A program made the position numbers and the translations under genes. A stretch of DNA of 32,177 nucleotides from Ruminococcus sp. (GTDB lineage Bacteria; Bacillota; Clostridia; Oscillospirales; Ruminococcaceae): contig NZ_JAFUAG010000025.1 in assembly GCF_017464355.1 (NCBI RefSeq), positions 1 through 32,177 on the forward strand, written 5' to 3'. Shown one piece after another: positions 14,658-23,006 of the stretch (position 1 is the first letter of the stretch; the number at the start of each line of letters is the position of its first letter). Under the pieces are notes generated by a model. That model saw only the letters and a program-made list of their open reading frames with translations. It was not told where the DNA came from and made no database searches.

Positions 14658-16097
14658 TCAGTTCGACCTTGCAGATACAAGCTTTCCTGTATGCTGACTG
14701 CTCCTGTCCTCGCCGAGCTGCCTGTATGTCCGTATTATCAGGAACAGCGATACTGCGAAGGTAAGTATATCCGATAAGGGCATTGAATACAGCACACCGT
14801 CCAGCCCGAAGAACAGGGGCAGGCTCAGGGCAAAGCCCACACCGAAAACTATCTCCCTTACCATGGAAAGCACCGTTGACTCCACCGCCTTGCCCATAGC
14901 CTGCAGGAAAATAAAGCAGGCTTTGTTCACGCAGGCAAATATTATCATGCAGAGATATATGCGGAAGGCGTGTACCGCAAAATCCGTATAATAGCGGCTC
15001 TCGCCTGCCGCGCCGAATATGCCTATGAGCTGCCGCGGCAGGAACTCAACGAACACAAGCGCCAATGCCCCCACAGCGGCTTCCGCTGCCAGCAGCACAG
15101 TGAAAAGCTCACGGACCCTTCTGTTTAGGCCTGCACCCATGTTGAAGCCCACAATGGGTATGCAGCCTGCTGCCATGCCCACCACTATGGAGATGACTAT
15201 CTGGAAGAACTTCATGACTATGCCCACCACCGCCATGGGTATCTGGGCATATTCCTCCTGTCCGAAAACGCTGTCCAGGGCGCCGTATTTGCGTATCATG
15301 TTGTTGATAGCCGCCATGGCTGCCACCAGTGATATCTGTGAAAGAAAGCTTGTAAGCCCCAGGGTAAGGGTCCTGCGGATAATGCTGCCCTCAGGCCTGA
15401 AGTCTGCCCTGCGGGGCTTTACCAGCTTCATGCGGCACAGGTACCATACCGCCAGCATGGCTGTCACCATCTGCCCGATGACAGTTGCAGCCGCCGCACC
15501 TGCCATGCCCCACTTGAATGCAAAAATGAATATGGGGTCAAGTATAATATTCAGCACCGCCCCCGCCAGAGTGGATATCATGGCGAAAGCAGGGCTGCCG
15601 TCTGCACGGATAACGGGGTTCATGGCCTGGCCGAACATATAAAAGGGTATGCCAAGTGAGATATAGAAAAAGTATTCCTTTGAAAGGCGGAAGGTCTCCC
15701 CGTTGACAGTGCCGCCGAACATGGCTATTATACTGCCGCTGAATAACAGGTATACCACGCATAGTATCAGGCTGCTCACTATGGTCATGAGTACCGCGCT
15801 GCCCACGCTTTTCCTTGCCTTGTCAGGCTCGCCCCTGCCCAGGCTCAGGCTGACATAAGCGCAGCAGCCGTCGCCTATCATAACGGCTATGGCCAGTGCG
15901 ATGACCGTCAGTGGGAATACCACCGTGTTGGCGGCATTTCCGTAGGAACCCAGATAGCTTGCGTTGGCAATGAAGATCTGGTCAACGATGTTGTACAGCG
16001 CCCCCACCAGCAGCGAGATGATGCAGGGCACAGCATATTTCTTCATGAGCCTGCCTACAGGCTCTTCACCTAAATATCGGTTTGCAGTTTGTTCCAT
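14658..16097 (-). CDS. MepA-type MATE family efflux transporter
   Basis: The ATG at 16,097 follows GGGAGGAA; the upstream extension runs through the leader terminator and is not translated. The 479-residue protein opens EPVGRLMKKYAVPCIISLL, continues ALYNIVDQIFIAN, and has twelve hydrophobic segments in two related halves, as in MATE exporters. ADGSPAFAM and GFNMGAGL are typical MepA-branch motifs. The family exports organic cations using a Na+ or H+ gradient. The leader looks like a guanidine-IV riboswitch, which would make guanidine or a guanidinium-like cation the inducing ligand and likely substrate. The gene is transcribed alone. The start and family are clear; the substrate is inference. 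Confidence 0.9.
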   Translation of the reverse strand: MEQTANRYLGEEPVGRLMKKYAVPCIISLLVGALYNIVDQIFIANASYLGSYGNAANTVVFPLTVIALAIAVMIGDGCCAYVSLSLGRGEPDKARKSVGSAVLMTIVSSLILCVVYLLFSGSIIAMFGGTVNGETFRLSKEYFFYISLGIPFYMFGQAMNPVIRADGSPAFAMISTLAGAVLNIILDPIFIFAFKWGMAGAAAATVIGQMVTAMLAVWYLCRMKLVKPRRADFRPEGSIIRRTLTLGLTSFLSQISLVAAMAAINNMIRKYGALDSVFGQEEYAQIPMAVVGIVMKFFQIVISIVVGMAAGCIPIVGFNMGAGLNRRVRELFTVLLAAEAAVGALALVFVEFLPRQLIGIFGAAGESRYYTDFAVHAFRIYLCMIIFACVNKACFIFLQAMGKAVESTVLSMVREIVFGVGFALSLPLFFGLDGVLYSMPLSDILTFAVSLFLIIRTYRQLGEDRSSQHTGKLVSARSN

Positions 16098-16111
16098 AAT
16101 ATTCCTCCCGA

Positions 16112-16226
16112 AAAAAAATACAGCGCGAGACGAAAAGCCGGAATTACGCTTACGCCACACGCTGTTATCTGTGATATAGATAAAACGAGCAGCAATAACC
16201 GGACTTACGCTGGGTGCTGCTCGTTA
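16112..16226 (-). promoter_or_regulatory. Candidate guanidine-IV (mepA-motif) riboswitch with terminator
   Basis: The minus-strand leader folds into two hairpins. The first (16,185-16,224) has a 10-bp stem ACGAGCAGCA/TGCTGCTCGT and a loop with GCGTAAGTCCGG. The second (16,120-16,165) is closed by ACAGCG/CGCTGT, contains GCGTAAG and TTCCGGC, and runs into T8, so it is a terminator. The self-complementary CCGG in both loops allows a kissing contact. This layout before a MepA-type MATE gene is that of the guanidine-IV class, in which ligand binding prevents termination. I rely on memory of the motif, not on an alignment. Confidence 0.65.
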
Positions 16227-16233
16227 TATACAT

Positions 16234-16262
16234 ATCATACCATAATTTTCAGGAAATTTCAA
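16234..16262 (-). promoter_or_regulatory. Promoter of the MATE gene and its leader
   Basis: TTGAAA (16,257-16,262) and TATGAT (16,234-16,239) with a 17-base spacer. Transcription would start near 16,227, directly before the first leader hairpin, as expected for a compact riboswitch. Confidence 0.75.
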
Positions 16263-16302
16263 ATTGTGTTTTTACACAAAGTTTGCAGATCAAAAAAGCA
16301 TA

Positions 16303-17625
16303 TCATTCAGCTGTGTAGATAACATAGCAGTTATCGTTAAGTGAGTAGTTCACACTTACCACCTGCCCTGAGCTGAACCGCTTGCTGGGTATGCTCCTGA
16401 TAACAGAGCTTTCGCCCAGGCTGCCCACCCACTGCTCTGCAGTTTCGGGGCTGCCCCCCTTGAAGGTGTTGAGCAGGTAGTTCGTCATGTTCTCCTGCGA
16501 GCTGTACTCTTCTCTGAGGCTGGGCACATAATAGGAGGTATTGTGGTATATCTTGTCGTCAGGGTCATATCTGTAGTAGTCCTGTGCGTGTATCTCTGTG
16601 CCGTCAATGTAGTACTCTACCAGCATTTTATCGCCCACGTTGTAGAGGTCGATGTTGTCTATCTGGTTCACGTCCTCAGCATAGTTCCCTGCGAAATCAC
16701 CCATATCTTCGGTCTGCTTTTTGCCTATGGGTATGATCAGCTCCATGTCCCCTGTTGCTGCGTCGTATTCTCTTGTCTGGGGAAGATAGGAAAATACCTC
16801 GCTGCCCTTGAAGCAGGTACCGTCAAGGTCAAGGGTACATCTGAAATACAGCCTTGTTACAACAGTGGGGTCGGCGTATTCGCTCAGGGGCCTGAAGTCG
16901 TTGCTTGCAGTACGTCCGTATATATCCTTGGAGGTTATGGTGCCCCCGCAGATGAACGCTGCTTCATTGACCTCATTCAGAATGTCGTCATTTACGAAGT
17001 TGTCCCCATCAAGCTCGTAGCTCACAGCCCTGCTCTCATTTGCTGTGCTGCTCTCATTGTTCGCAGCAGGCTTCTCCTCTCTGCTGCTGTCCTCTCCGTC
17101 AGCGGAGGTCACAGTGCTGTTTGCTGTCTGTCTGCTGTCTGTCTTCTTCTCTTCTTCAGCCGAGGTCTTCTCCTTTACCTCGGTGCTGTTTTTCTCCTTA
17201 GTATTATCTGTTTTCTTCTCCGTGTTCTCCGCTTCTTCTTTCTCTTCGGTATCCTCTTCATCGGCCTCATGATCCTGGCTGTCCGAGGTCATATCCTCGT
17301 CAGATGAGGTGACAGACATCTCCATGAGCCTGTCAGGCCTTGATGAAGTTGCAGGCTCGACTGCCTCTTTAAGGCCGTGCATAACTACCGCACCGCTGCC
17401 TATCATCACCAGGGCGCAGGCTGCCGCTATGATACCTTTGCCGCCTCTTATCCTTGTTGCACTGCTTGTTTTTGTGCTTACCATTATATTTTTCTCCTTT
17501 TTCTCTCTCTCTCCGTCCGTGTCCGCCTGAGAACTGCCGCTGTATTCTTCCGCTGCAAGCACGTTCTCTAATATCCTGTTCTTGGTATCATCATAATACC
17601 TTTTTGCCACATCGGAATAATGCAT
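16303..17625 (-). CDS. Membrane anti-sigma-like partner of the ECF sigma factor
   Basis: The 440-residue protein has a short cytoplasmic end (HYSDVAKRYYDDTKNRIL), one membrane helix at about 62-82 (IIAAACALVMIGSGAV), and an extracytoplasmic low-complexity linker of Glu, Lys, Thr and Ser (about 110-200). A folded outer domain of about 230 residues has many Tyr and Asp residues. This layout, with the gene overlapping the sigma gene by 35 bases, is typical of a sigma factor's membrane regulator. No zinc-binding anti-sigma motif (HxxxCxxC) is seen, so the binding region is not identified. AGGAGG lies before the ATG inside the sigma coding sequence. The outer domain may sense an envelope signal. 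Confidence 0.7.
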   Translation of the reverse strand: MHYSDVAKRYYDDTKNRILENVLAAEEYSGSSQADTDGEREKKEKNIMVSTKTSSATRIRGGKGIIAAACALVMIGSGAVVMHGLKEAVEPATSSRPDRLMEMSVTSSDEDMTSDSQDHEADEEDTEEKEEAENTEKKTDNTKEKNSTEVKEKTSAEEEKKTDSRQTANSTVTSADGEDSSREEKPAANNESSTANESRAVSYELDGDNFVNDDILNEVNEAAFICGGTITSKDIYGRTASNDFRPLSEYADPTVVTRLYFRCTLDLDGTCFKGSEVFSYLPQTREYDAATGDMELIIPIGKKQTEDMGDFAGNYAEDVNQIDNIDLYNVGDKMLVEYYIDGTEIHAQDYYRYDPDDKIYHNTSYYVPSLREEYSSQENMTNYLLNTFKGGSPETAEQWVGSLGESSVIRSIPSKRFSSGQVVSVNYSLNDNCYVIYTAE

Positions 17626-18151
17626 CGCCTTCGTCCTCCTTTACTGTTTTTTTCAACCTTTTCAGCATTCGGTAAAGCTTTGTCTTCACAGAAGATTCTC
17701 CCATCTTCAGGGCTGCAGCTGTTTCCCTCAGCGTCAGCCCTCTGCCGAAATGCAGCATGAAAATGTTGAATGCCGTGATATCCTGTTTCTTTAGTTCCTC
17801 CATCACTCCTTCATAAGCTGTGCATTCGGTCTGCTCCAGTGCAGTCAGGGCATCATCGTCGGGGATATCATAATGGTCGTCGATATTCTCCACTGTTATC
17901 ATGCCCCGCCTTACCGCATCAGAACCGAAATGGTCTGCCAGATCGTTCTTGGCTATGCGCAGAAGATAGTGCTTTGGATCGAGCGCCGTAAAACCTTTCA
18001 GCATTTTTCGGTAAAATGTGAGGTAAACGTTCTGTATCAGGTCCTCGGCATTTTCCCGGGTATCCGCCTTAGACATGACGTATCGGTATATGTAGTCATA
18101 GGTGTCATCATAGATTTTCTGAAACTGTGACGACACATCTTTTTTGCTCAA
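17591..18151 (-). CDS. ECF-type RNA polymerase sigma factor
   Basis: The 186-residue protein has sigma region 2 at about 10-80 (YDYIYRYVMSKADTRENAEDL, then IQNVYLTFYRKML). Region 4 at about 120-172 has FGRGLTLRETAAALKMGES followed by VKTKLYRMLKRLKK, a helix-turn-helix. There is no region 1.1 or 3, the definition of the ECF group. The start is a TTG at 18,151, with AAGGAGG nine bases upstream; an ATG in the same spacer is out of frame and stops after two codons. The 3' end overlaps the membrane partner gene, implying translational coupling. A TGAAAC/GGTCTA promoter just upstream suggests it transcribes its own operon. Confidence 0.88.
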   Translation of the reverse strand: MSKKDVSSQFQKIYDDTYDYIYRYVMSKADTRENAEDLIQNVYLTFYRKMLKGFTALDPKHYLLRIAKNDLADHFGSDAVRRGMITVENIDDHYDIPDDDALTALEQTECTAYEGVMEELKKQDITAFNIFMLHFGRGLTLRETAAALKMGESSVKTKLYRMLKRLKKTVKEDEGDALFRCGKKVL

Positions 18152-18202
18152 AGCATCACACCTCCTTCCGCTTAAGGGGCTTTATTTCCCCCTCCACAAT
18201 AA

Positions 18203-18232
18203 TAGACCCCCATGCGGTGAAAAATAGTTTCA
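18203..18232 (-). promoter_or_regulatory. Candidate ECF-dependent autoregulated promoter
   Basis: TGAAAC (18,227-18,232), preceded by an A7 run, and GGTCTA (18,203-18,208) are 18 bases apart on the minus strand. These resemble general ECF boxes (GAAAC...CGTCTA). The start would lie about 45 bases before the sigma gene. No other feature is seen in 18,233-18,419. Confidence 0.5.
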
Positions 18233-18419
18233 CTTTTTTTGTAAGAAGTTCTGTCAGCCGTGATAAGCTGCTGTGAGATCAGATAATGTACTTTATAAAG
18301 AGATACTGTCCTGCAAAAATATTCCGTTTGCCATACTATAATATAAAGATCGTTTTCCTGCAAACAGAAAAGCCACAGCACTTCCGGTTTTACGCCAGAA
18401 ATACCATGGCTCGCAAATA

Positions 18420-19424
18420 TCATTTCAGTATTATCATGCCTTTGCGGGCATCGTCCACCAGACCTGCGGAGGTGCAGAGAGTTTCTGCGCTGACGGTGGC
18501 AAGACTTCTGCCGCCCTGGCCGTAGAAGGGGTCGCAGCAATAGAAGATATTGCCGTACTCCTCGTCCTCGTCATAGCCGCAGACTATGACATACCTTGTT
18601 TCGGAGGTCACGCCGTAGTAGTCGCTGTAGTCAAAATCGGTGACACCGTTGTAGTAGCGCACGGCCAGCAGCACCCGTTTGCCGCTGTCTATCTGTGACC
18701 TTATGGCGCTCTCGCTGACATCGGTGAGCTTTTGTGCGATGAGGTCGCCCCCCGAATAATCATCTATCAGCTTGACGAGGTCGCCCTCGGCTTCAAGAAT
18801 GCTTTCCGCACTGATGAGGTCAGCCTTGTCCCAGCTGCGCAGCTTCTGGCTGTTGACCAGTGCGGCTGCGGCGATGACATCGCTGTTTTCAGGGTCGCAG
18901 GGGTAGCTGCCGCTGTATTCATCTTTCATTATGCTGTTGCCTGAGGTCGGCAGCACCACCGCAGACATGACCTCGTTAAGGTCATCGGCGGGAAGAAAGC
19001 CCTTCTGGGAAAGATAGTCTATCTCTATCTGCTTGCCTGTGCCGAATTCGGCAATGTCCAGTTCATCGTAGGAGGTATATATATCACCCTCGGTGGCAGC
19101 CCCGATAAAGCCCCCGTTCTTGTCGGTGACACTGGTGTCCGCCGCCACACGGTAAAGGTGCCCCACAGGCATCTCCACGACCTCCTCCTCGGCAACAACG
19201 ACTTCTTCCTTTTCAGGTCCCTCAGCGGTCTTCTGCACTGCCTGAGGCTTTATGTCGTTCAGCGACTCGGTCTTGTCCTTCTTGTGGGTCTTGGGTGCTA
19301 TGCCGTAAAAAATTATACCTATGAGAATGACCGCACCCAGCACTATCCCCACCCCCAGGCGGGAAGCCTTGGCGATGTCGTTGCGGTTGTCATTCATTAT
19401 CTTTTTTATCTCGTTGTTCTTCAT
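18420..19424 (-). CDS. Membrane-tethered C39-like protein, probably catalytically inactive
   Basis: The 334-residue protein has a cytoplasmic basic start, one membrane helix (about 24-42, GVGIVLGAVILIGIIF), a charged linker, and an SH3-like stretch (HLYRVAADTSVTDKNGG). The C-terminal domain resembles papain-fold C39-like peptidases: YSGSYPCDPENSDVIAAA where the Cys motif is expected, then SGKRVLLAVRYYNG and RYVIVCGYDEDEE, and FYCCDPFYG. The His that normally opens the xYVVVxGYD strand is Arg here, so peptidase activity is doubtful. The gene starts nine bases after the lipoprotein gene stops, so they form one unit. Function is unknown; a binding or scaffold role outside the membrane is likely. 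Confidence 0.65.
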   Translation of the reverse strand: MKNNEIKKIMNDNRNDIAKASRLGVGIVLGAVILIGIIFYGIAPKTHKKDKTESLNDIKPQAVQKTAEGPEKEEVVVAEEEVVEMPVGHLYRVAADTSVTDKNGGFIGAATEGDIYTSYDELDIAEFGTGKQIEIDYLSQKGFLPADDLNEVMSAVVLPTSGNSIMKDEYSGSYPCDPENSDVIAAAALVNSQKLRSWDKADLISAESILEAEGDLVKLIDDYSGGDLIAQKLTDVSESAIRSQIDSGKRVLLAVRYYNGVTDFDYSDYYGVTSETRYVIVCGYDEDEEYGNIFYCCDPFYGQGGRSLATVSAETLCTSAGLVDDARKGMIILK

Positions 19425-19433
19425 GCTAACTCA

Positions 19434-20471
19434 TCATTCTCCCTGCTGCACCGAGAAGCCCAGCATCAGCGTGCAGCCGTAATTGTCCAGCCAGTAAGGG
19501 TCGTGCAGCTCGTATTCCCGCAGGTATTTGTTGAAGCTTATGTAGGTGGTCATGCTGTCGCCGCCCTGAGGGATTTCCAGCTCTATGCCCTCATCGGTAT
19601 AGGTGTACTTAAGCTTCGTCCCGCTTTTCAGCAGACCCTTGCCCTCGGTCGCATTGCCGTCGTGGTCGTACCACTGAAAGGTCACATATTCGCTGTCAAA
19701 GTCCAGCACGGGATATTCAAGGGAGTCCCAAAGCCTGTCATAGCTGCTCATGCCTTTCAGCATTACCCTGGGCACCAGCCTTCTGCCCTCGGGGGAGGGT
19801 GGCGGTGCGTCGCTCAGCTCATCGTAACTGAGAACTTTCTTGTAGTCGAGCTGGGAAAGTCCCATAACATCGTCGTTTACGAACATTACCCACATACATA
19901 TGTTGTCGCCGTCATCGATATAGAACCTGATCCCCGCATGGGATCCAAAAGCAGGGGACAGCCCCTCTATGGGGTAGTACACATCAAAATAGCTCAGGGC
20001 GTGGCCGACGTTGTGCATATACTTCTTGTCATCAGCGACCTTAGCCAGCGTCAGCAGCCGGTCGGCGGCGGGGTCATAGGGGATAAGCTCGTCAACACCA
20101 TAGGCTGACATAAGCTGTTCAAGGCTGTAGTCGCCCTCAAGCCTTGCGTAAAAATTCACCGAGCGGTACCAGTCGCCGTTCTCATCGTAGCAGGCATAGT
20201 AGGTGTAGGAATAAAGGTCCTGCCTGTCGTTGAACTGTTCCTTGAGATAGTCATAGTCATCGACCATAAAATCCCTGTATACCAGCGGACCGCCCATTTC
20301 GGGCTCGGCGCCGTTATCATAGGTGTATATCTCGCTGTGGGAATTATCAGCCTTGCTGTCGTCATAATCTCTGGCCTCGGGCTTGTGGCTCTCCTTTTCC
20401 GACTGGGGAGTTATGGTACAGCCGCCCATGAGAAGTGCAGCTGCCAGCACAATAAACGCAGCTTTTTTCAT
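19434..20471 (-). CDS. Lipoprotein of unknown function
   Basis: The ATG at 20,471 follows AAGGAGG. The 345-residue product opens with a lipoprotein signal (KKAAFIVLAAALLMGGC, lipidated Cys at residue 18). The mature protein starts with a Ser/Asp/His-rich linker, then a globular region rich in Tyr and Asp (YTYYACYDENGDWYRS, FYIDDGDNICMWVMF). I recognise no domain. It precedes the membrane-tethered C39-like gene and probably acts with it at the outer face of the membrane. A strong promoter and a palindrome lie upstream. Confidence 0.75.
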   Translation of the reverse strand: MKKAAFIVLAAALLMGGCTITPQSEKESHKPEARDYDDSKADNSHSEIYTYDNGAEPEMGGPLVYRDFMVDDYDYLKEQFNDRQDLYSYTYYACYDENGDWYRSVNFYARLEGDYSLEQLMSAYGVDELIPYDPAADRLLTLAKVADDKKYMHNVGHALSYFDVYYPIEGLSPAFGSHAGIRFYIDDGDNICMWVMFVNDDVMGLSQLDYKKVLSYDELSDAPPPSPEGRRLVPRVMLKGMSSYDRLWDSLEYPVLDFDSEYVTFQWYDHDGNATEGKGLLKSGTKLKYTYTDEGIELEIPQGGDSMTTYISFNKYLREYELHDPYWLDNYGCTLMLGFSVQQGE

Positions 20472-20542
20472 ACAGCTGCCTCCTTCCATTATACAATAGT
20501 GCAGCGGGGGAGTATCAATATGTGAAACCTGCCCGCTGCGCC

Positions 20543-20556
20543 TGTGATATTTCACA
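20543..20556. promoter_or_regulatory. Palindrome in leader of the lipoprotein operon
   Basis: TGTGATATTTCACA has arms TGTGA/TCACA around four bases. It lies about 10 bases past the predicted start of the promoter at 20,573-20,601, a position suited to a repressor. A second hairpin, GCAGCGGG/CCCGCTGC, follows at about 20,502-20,540. The spacing differs from the 6-base spacer of CRP sites. Confidence 0.45.
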
Positions 20557-20572
20557 ATGTCGCTTCCATATG

Positions 20573-20601
20573 ATTATAACATACTTTTATAAAAAGGTCA
20601 A
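20573..20601 (-). promoter_or_regulatory. Promoter of the lipoprotein operon
   Basis: TTGACC (20,596-20,601) and TATAAT (20,573-20,578) with a 17-base spacer on the minus strand. A second TATAAT at 20,488-20,493 with TTGATA 19 bases upstream may give a short-leader start. Confidence 0.7.
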
Positions 20602-20840
20602 TCCTGCCGTCAGAAGACCGTACATTTTTCCCAGTGGACATAAAAAGGGGCGCAGGAAATTTTCTGAGGAGCAATATTTGTTCGTCATAATGACCAAAAG
20701 AAAAGGTGCCGAGTTGTGCAGTGTGCTTTGTTCCATGGTAACAAAATAAGCAGGCCACGAAAGGCACATTACGGTGAAAATGATGATAAAAACCCTGAAA
20801 AAGGCGGAAATCGATTACATAAATAAATAATAATACATCA

Positions 20841-20919
20841 AATCGCAATAATTTTCCACTCAAAAATTGCGATTGATAACACATTTTTTGCTGAATACAA
20901 GTTTTCACAAAGTTGTATT
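20841..20919. promoter_or_regulatory. Two inverted repeats in the gene-free region upstream of the sugar-binding protein
   Basis: The 20,602-20,981 stretch has no gene. It holds AATCGCAAT/ATTGCGATT (20,841-20,849 and 20,866-20,874) and AATACAA/TTGTATT (20,894-20,900 and 20,913-20,919). TTTTGCTGA occurs twice nearby. They are candidate regulator sites for the downstream sugar operon, 70-140 bases before its promoter. Confidence 0.45.
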
Positions 20920-20981
20920 AAACAAATTTTGCTGATTTGGTAAAAAATATTTTCAATTATTGCTTAATTTCATTATAACTA

Positions 20982-21010
20982 TTCACAAATTCGAATTTAT
21001 TTGATATAAT
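20982..21010 (+). promoter_or_regulatory. Promoter of the sugar-uptake operon
   Basis: TTCACA (20,982-20,987) and TATAAT (21,005-21,010) with a 17-base spacer. The -35 box is weak, which would fit activation by a bound regulator. The leader is about 68 bases. Confidence 0.65.
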
Positions 21011-21084
21011 AATCTCAAGAAAACAAAACAAAATTTAGCTATTATGTTCAAAGCTAAACTAAACGTTTTTTGGAGGTTGTATTT

Positions 21085-22785
21085 ATGAAACAGATCAAAA
21101 GAGCAGCAGCTTTCACGCTGGCACTCGCAATGGCAATCGGCATGGCAGCCTGCGGCGACACCAAGGGCAGCGGCAAGAGCGGCAACCAGAAGACCGAGAC
21201 TGTTACCACTGAAAGCGGCGAGACCGTTGACGTAAAGGTATTCAGCGCATTCTTCGCAGTACCCGGCAACGAGCTGGACGACAACAACGTAGTTCAGGAC
21301 GCTATCGCAGAGAAGATCGGTGCAAAGTGCGATATGACATGGCTGACAGGTCAGACCGCTGAAGAAGCTATCGGCGTTATGATCGCAGGCGGCGAGTATC
21401 CCGATTTCGTTGACGCATCTTCCGGTATGGCTAACATGGTCGATGCAGGCGCATTCATCCCGATCGATACAATGTGGGACGAATACCCCAACATCAAGAA
21501 CTTCTACACCGAAGAGCAGTGGAACACCATCAGAGCTGAGGACGGCCACGTTTACATCATTCCTCAGTTCGGCAACATCTGGGATCACGACACCACCTGC
21601 GTACACAACGACGAAGCATTCTGGATGCAGACCAGAGTTCTGAAGTGGGCCGGCTATCCCGAGATAAAGACTCTTGATGAGTACTTTGACGTTATCGAGA
21701 GATACATCGAAGCTAATCCTACTATGGAAGACGGTACTCCCAACATCGGTTATGAGATACTCTGCGATGACTGGAGATACTTCTGCCTGGAGAACGCTCC
21801 TTTCTTCCTTGACGGTTATCCTAACGACGGCTGCTGCATCGTTGACAGAGATACCCACAAGGCTATCGACTACAACACCACTCCTACAGCTAAGAGATAC
21901 TTCCAGAAGCTGAATGAGGAGTACAAGAAGGGCATTATCGATCCTGAGACCTTCACCATGAACTATGATACATATATCTCCAAGCTGTCCACAGGCCGTG
22001 TTTGCGGTATGGTTGACCAGCACTGGGATTTCAACGACGGCGAGCTGGCTATAAAGGCTGCAGGTCTTGATGACTGCACTTATGTTCCTGTTGGTATCGC
22101 TATCGACGCTGACATCGAAGAGCACTGGCACTCCAACTCCGCACTGGACGTTTCCAACGGTGTTGGTATCACAGTATCCTGCGAGGATCCTGAGGGCGCT
22201 ATGAAGTTCATGAACGACCTGCTCGATCCTGAGATACTGACCATGAGAAACTGGGGCCTTGAGGGCGTAAACTACAACAAGGGCGATGACGGCGTATTCA
22301 CTCGTACCGATGAGATGAGAAAGAACGCTGACGATCAGGCTTACATCAACGCTAACCTGTGTCCTTATGCTTACTTCCCCAACTACAGCGGTATGGATCA
22401 CGACGGTATCAACGGCTGTGACGCTAACCACCAGGCTACTGAGTTCTATGAGTCTCTGAGCGAGCCCGTTAAGGAGTGCTTCGACGCTTACGGCGTTAAG
22501 ACCTACGTTGAGCTGTGCAATCCTGCTCCCGAGAATGAGCCTTGGTTCCCCATGTGGTCTTACTCCAACGCTCTGACTACCGATACTCCTGAGGGTCAGG
22601 TTTGGGCTGATATGGCTTCTGTTAAGCACGAGTACCTGCCTAAGGTCTGCATCGCTGATGACTTCGATGCTGCTTGGGAAGAGTATCTGAGCGTTTACAA
22701 GGAGAAGTGCGACGTTGACGGCATTCTGCTGCCCGCATTCGACGCTGAGATCCAGAGAAGGATCGACATCGCTGAGGGTAAGTAA
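21085..22785 (+). CDS. Extracellular solute-binding lipoprotein of a CUT1-type sugar ABC importer
   Basis: The ATG at 21,085 follows GGAGG at 21,073; an earlier TTG overlaps that ribosome site. The 566-residue protein has a lipoprotein signal (FTLALAMAIGMAAC, lipidated Cys at residue 23), then a Gly/Ser/Thr linker and a two-lobe binding protein of the LplA/family-1 kind. DNNVVQDAIAEKIGAKCDM and GGEYPDFVDA are typical N-lobe motifs. The size is above that of maltose-binding proteins but normal for this oligosaccharide branch. Codon use is strongly biased, which suggests high expression. Neighbouring permeases and the GH39 xylosidase suggest xylo-oligosaccharides as ligand; that is inference. 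Confidence 0.88.
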   Translation: MKQIKRAAAFTLALAMAIGMAACGDTKGSGKSGNQKTETVTTESGETVDVKVFSAFFAVPGNELDDNNVVQDAIAEKIGAKCDMTWLTGQTAEEAIGVMIAGGEYPDFVDASSGMANMVDAGAFIPIDTMWDEYPNIKNFYTEEQWNTIRAEDGHVYIIPQFGNIWDHDTTCVHNDEAFWMQTRVLKWAGYPEIKTLDEYFDVIERYIEANPTMEDGTPNIGYEILCDDWRYFCLENAPFFLDGYPNDGCCIVDRDTHKAIDYNTTPTAKRYFQKLNEEYKKGIIDPETFTMNYDTYISKLSTGRVCGMVDQHWDFNDGELAIKAAGLDDCTYVPVGIAIDADIEEHWHSNSALDVSNGVGITVSCEDPEGAMKFMNDLLDPEILTMRNWGLEGVNYNKGDDGVFTRTDEMRKNADDQAYINANLCPYAYFPNYSGMDHDGINGCDANHQATEFYESLSEPVKECFDAYGVKTYVELCNPAPENEPWFPMWSYSNALTTDTPEGQVWADMASVKHEYLPKVCIADDFDAAWEEYLSVYKEKCDVDGILLPAFDAEIQRRIDIAEGK

Positions 22786-22836
22786 TTTCACCCCGAAACA
22801 ATAGTCAGAACATGATGATATCGTGAGCTGACATGA

Positions 22837-22880
22837 TATCTGCAGTAAGCCCCCGAACCTTCGGGGGCTGAAAGCAGATA
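22837..22880 (+). other. Intercistronic hairpin after the binding-protein gene
   Basis: TATCTGC/GCAGATA encloses a GC-rich stem AGCCCCCGAA/TTCGGGGGCT. No T-tract follows, so it should protect the 3' end of the binding-protein mRNA or lower downstream transcription, as is common in sugar-importer operons. Bases 22,881-23,006 hold only the next ribosome site. Confidence 0.65.
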
Positions 22881-23006
22881 ATATAATTAAATATGTTAAA
22901 TTATGATAAGCAAGCATGAAGTATCCCCTGTTGCCCTTGGCAAAGATATTTCCCGCATACCTTTGGTGAGGGAAATAGGGGATAAGCAATTTCGGAGGTG
23001 CAATTA

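Noticed and set aside
20983-22989. 668-codon minus-strand frame opposite the solute-binding protein
   Set aside because: It is a shadow caused by biased codon use in the highly expressed plus-strand gene, and has no ribosome site or domain.
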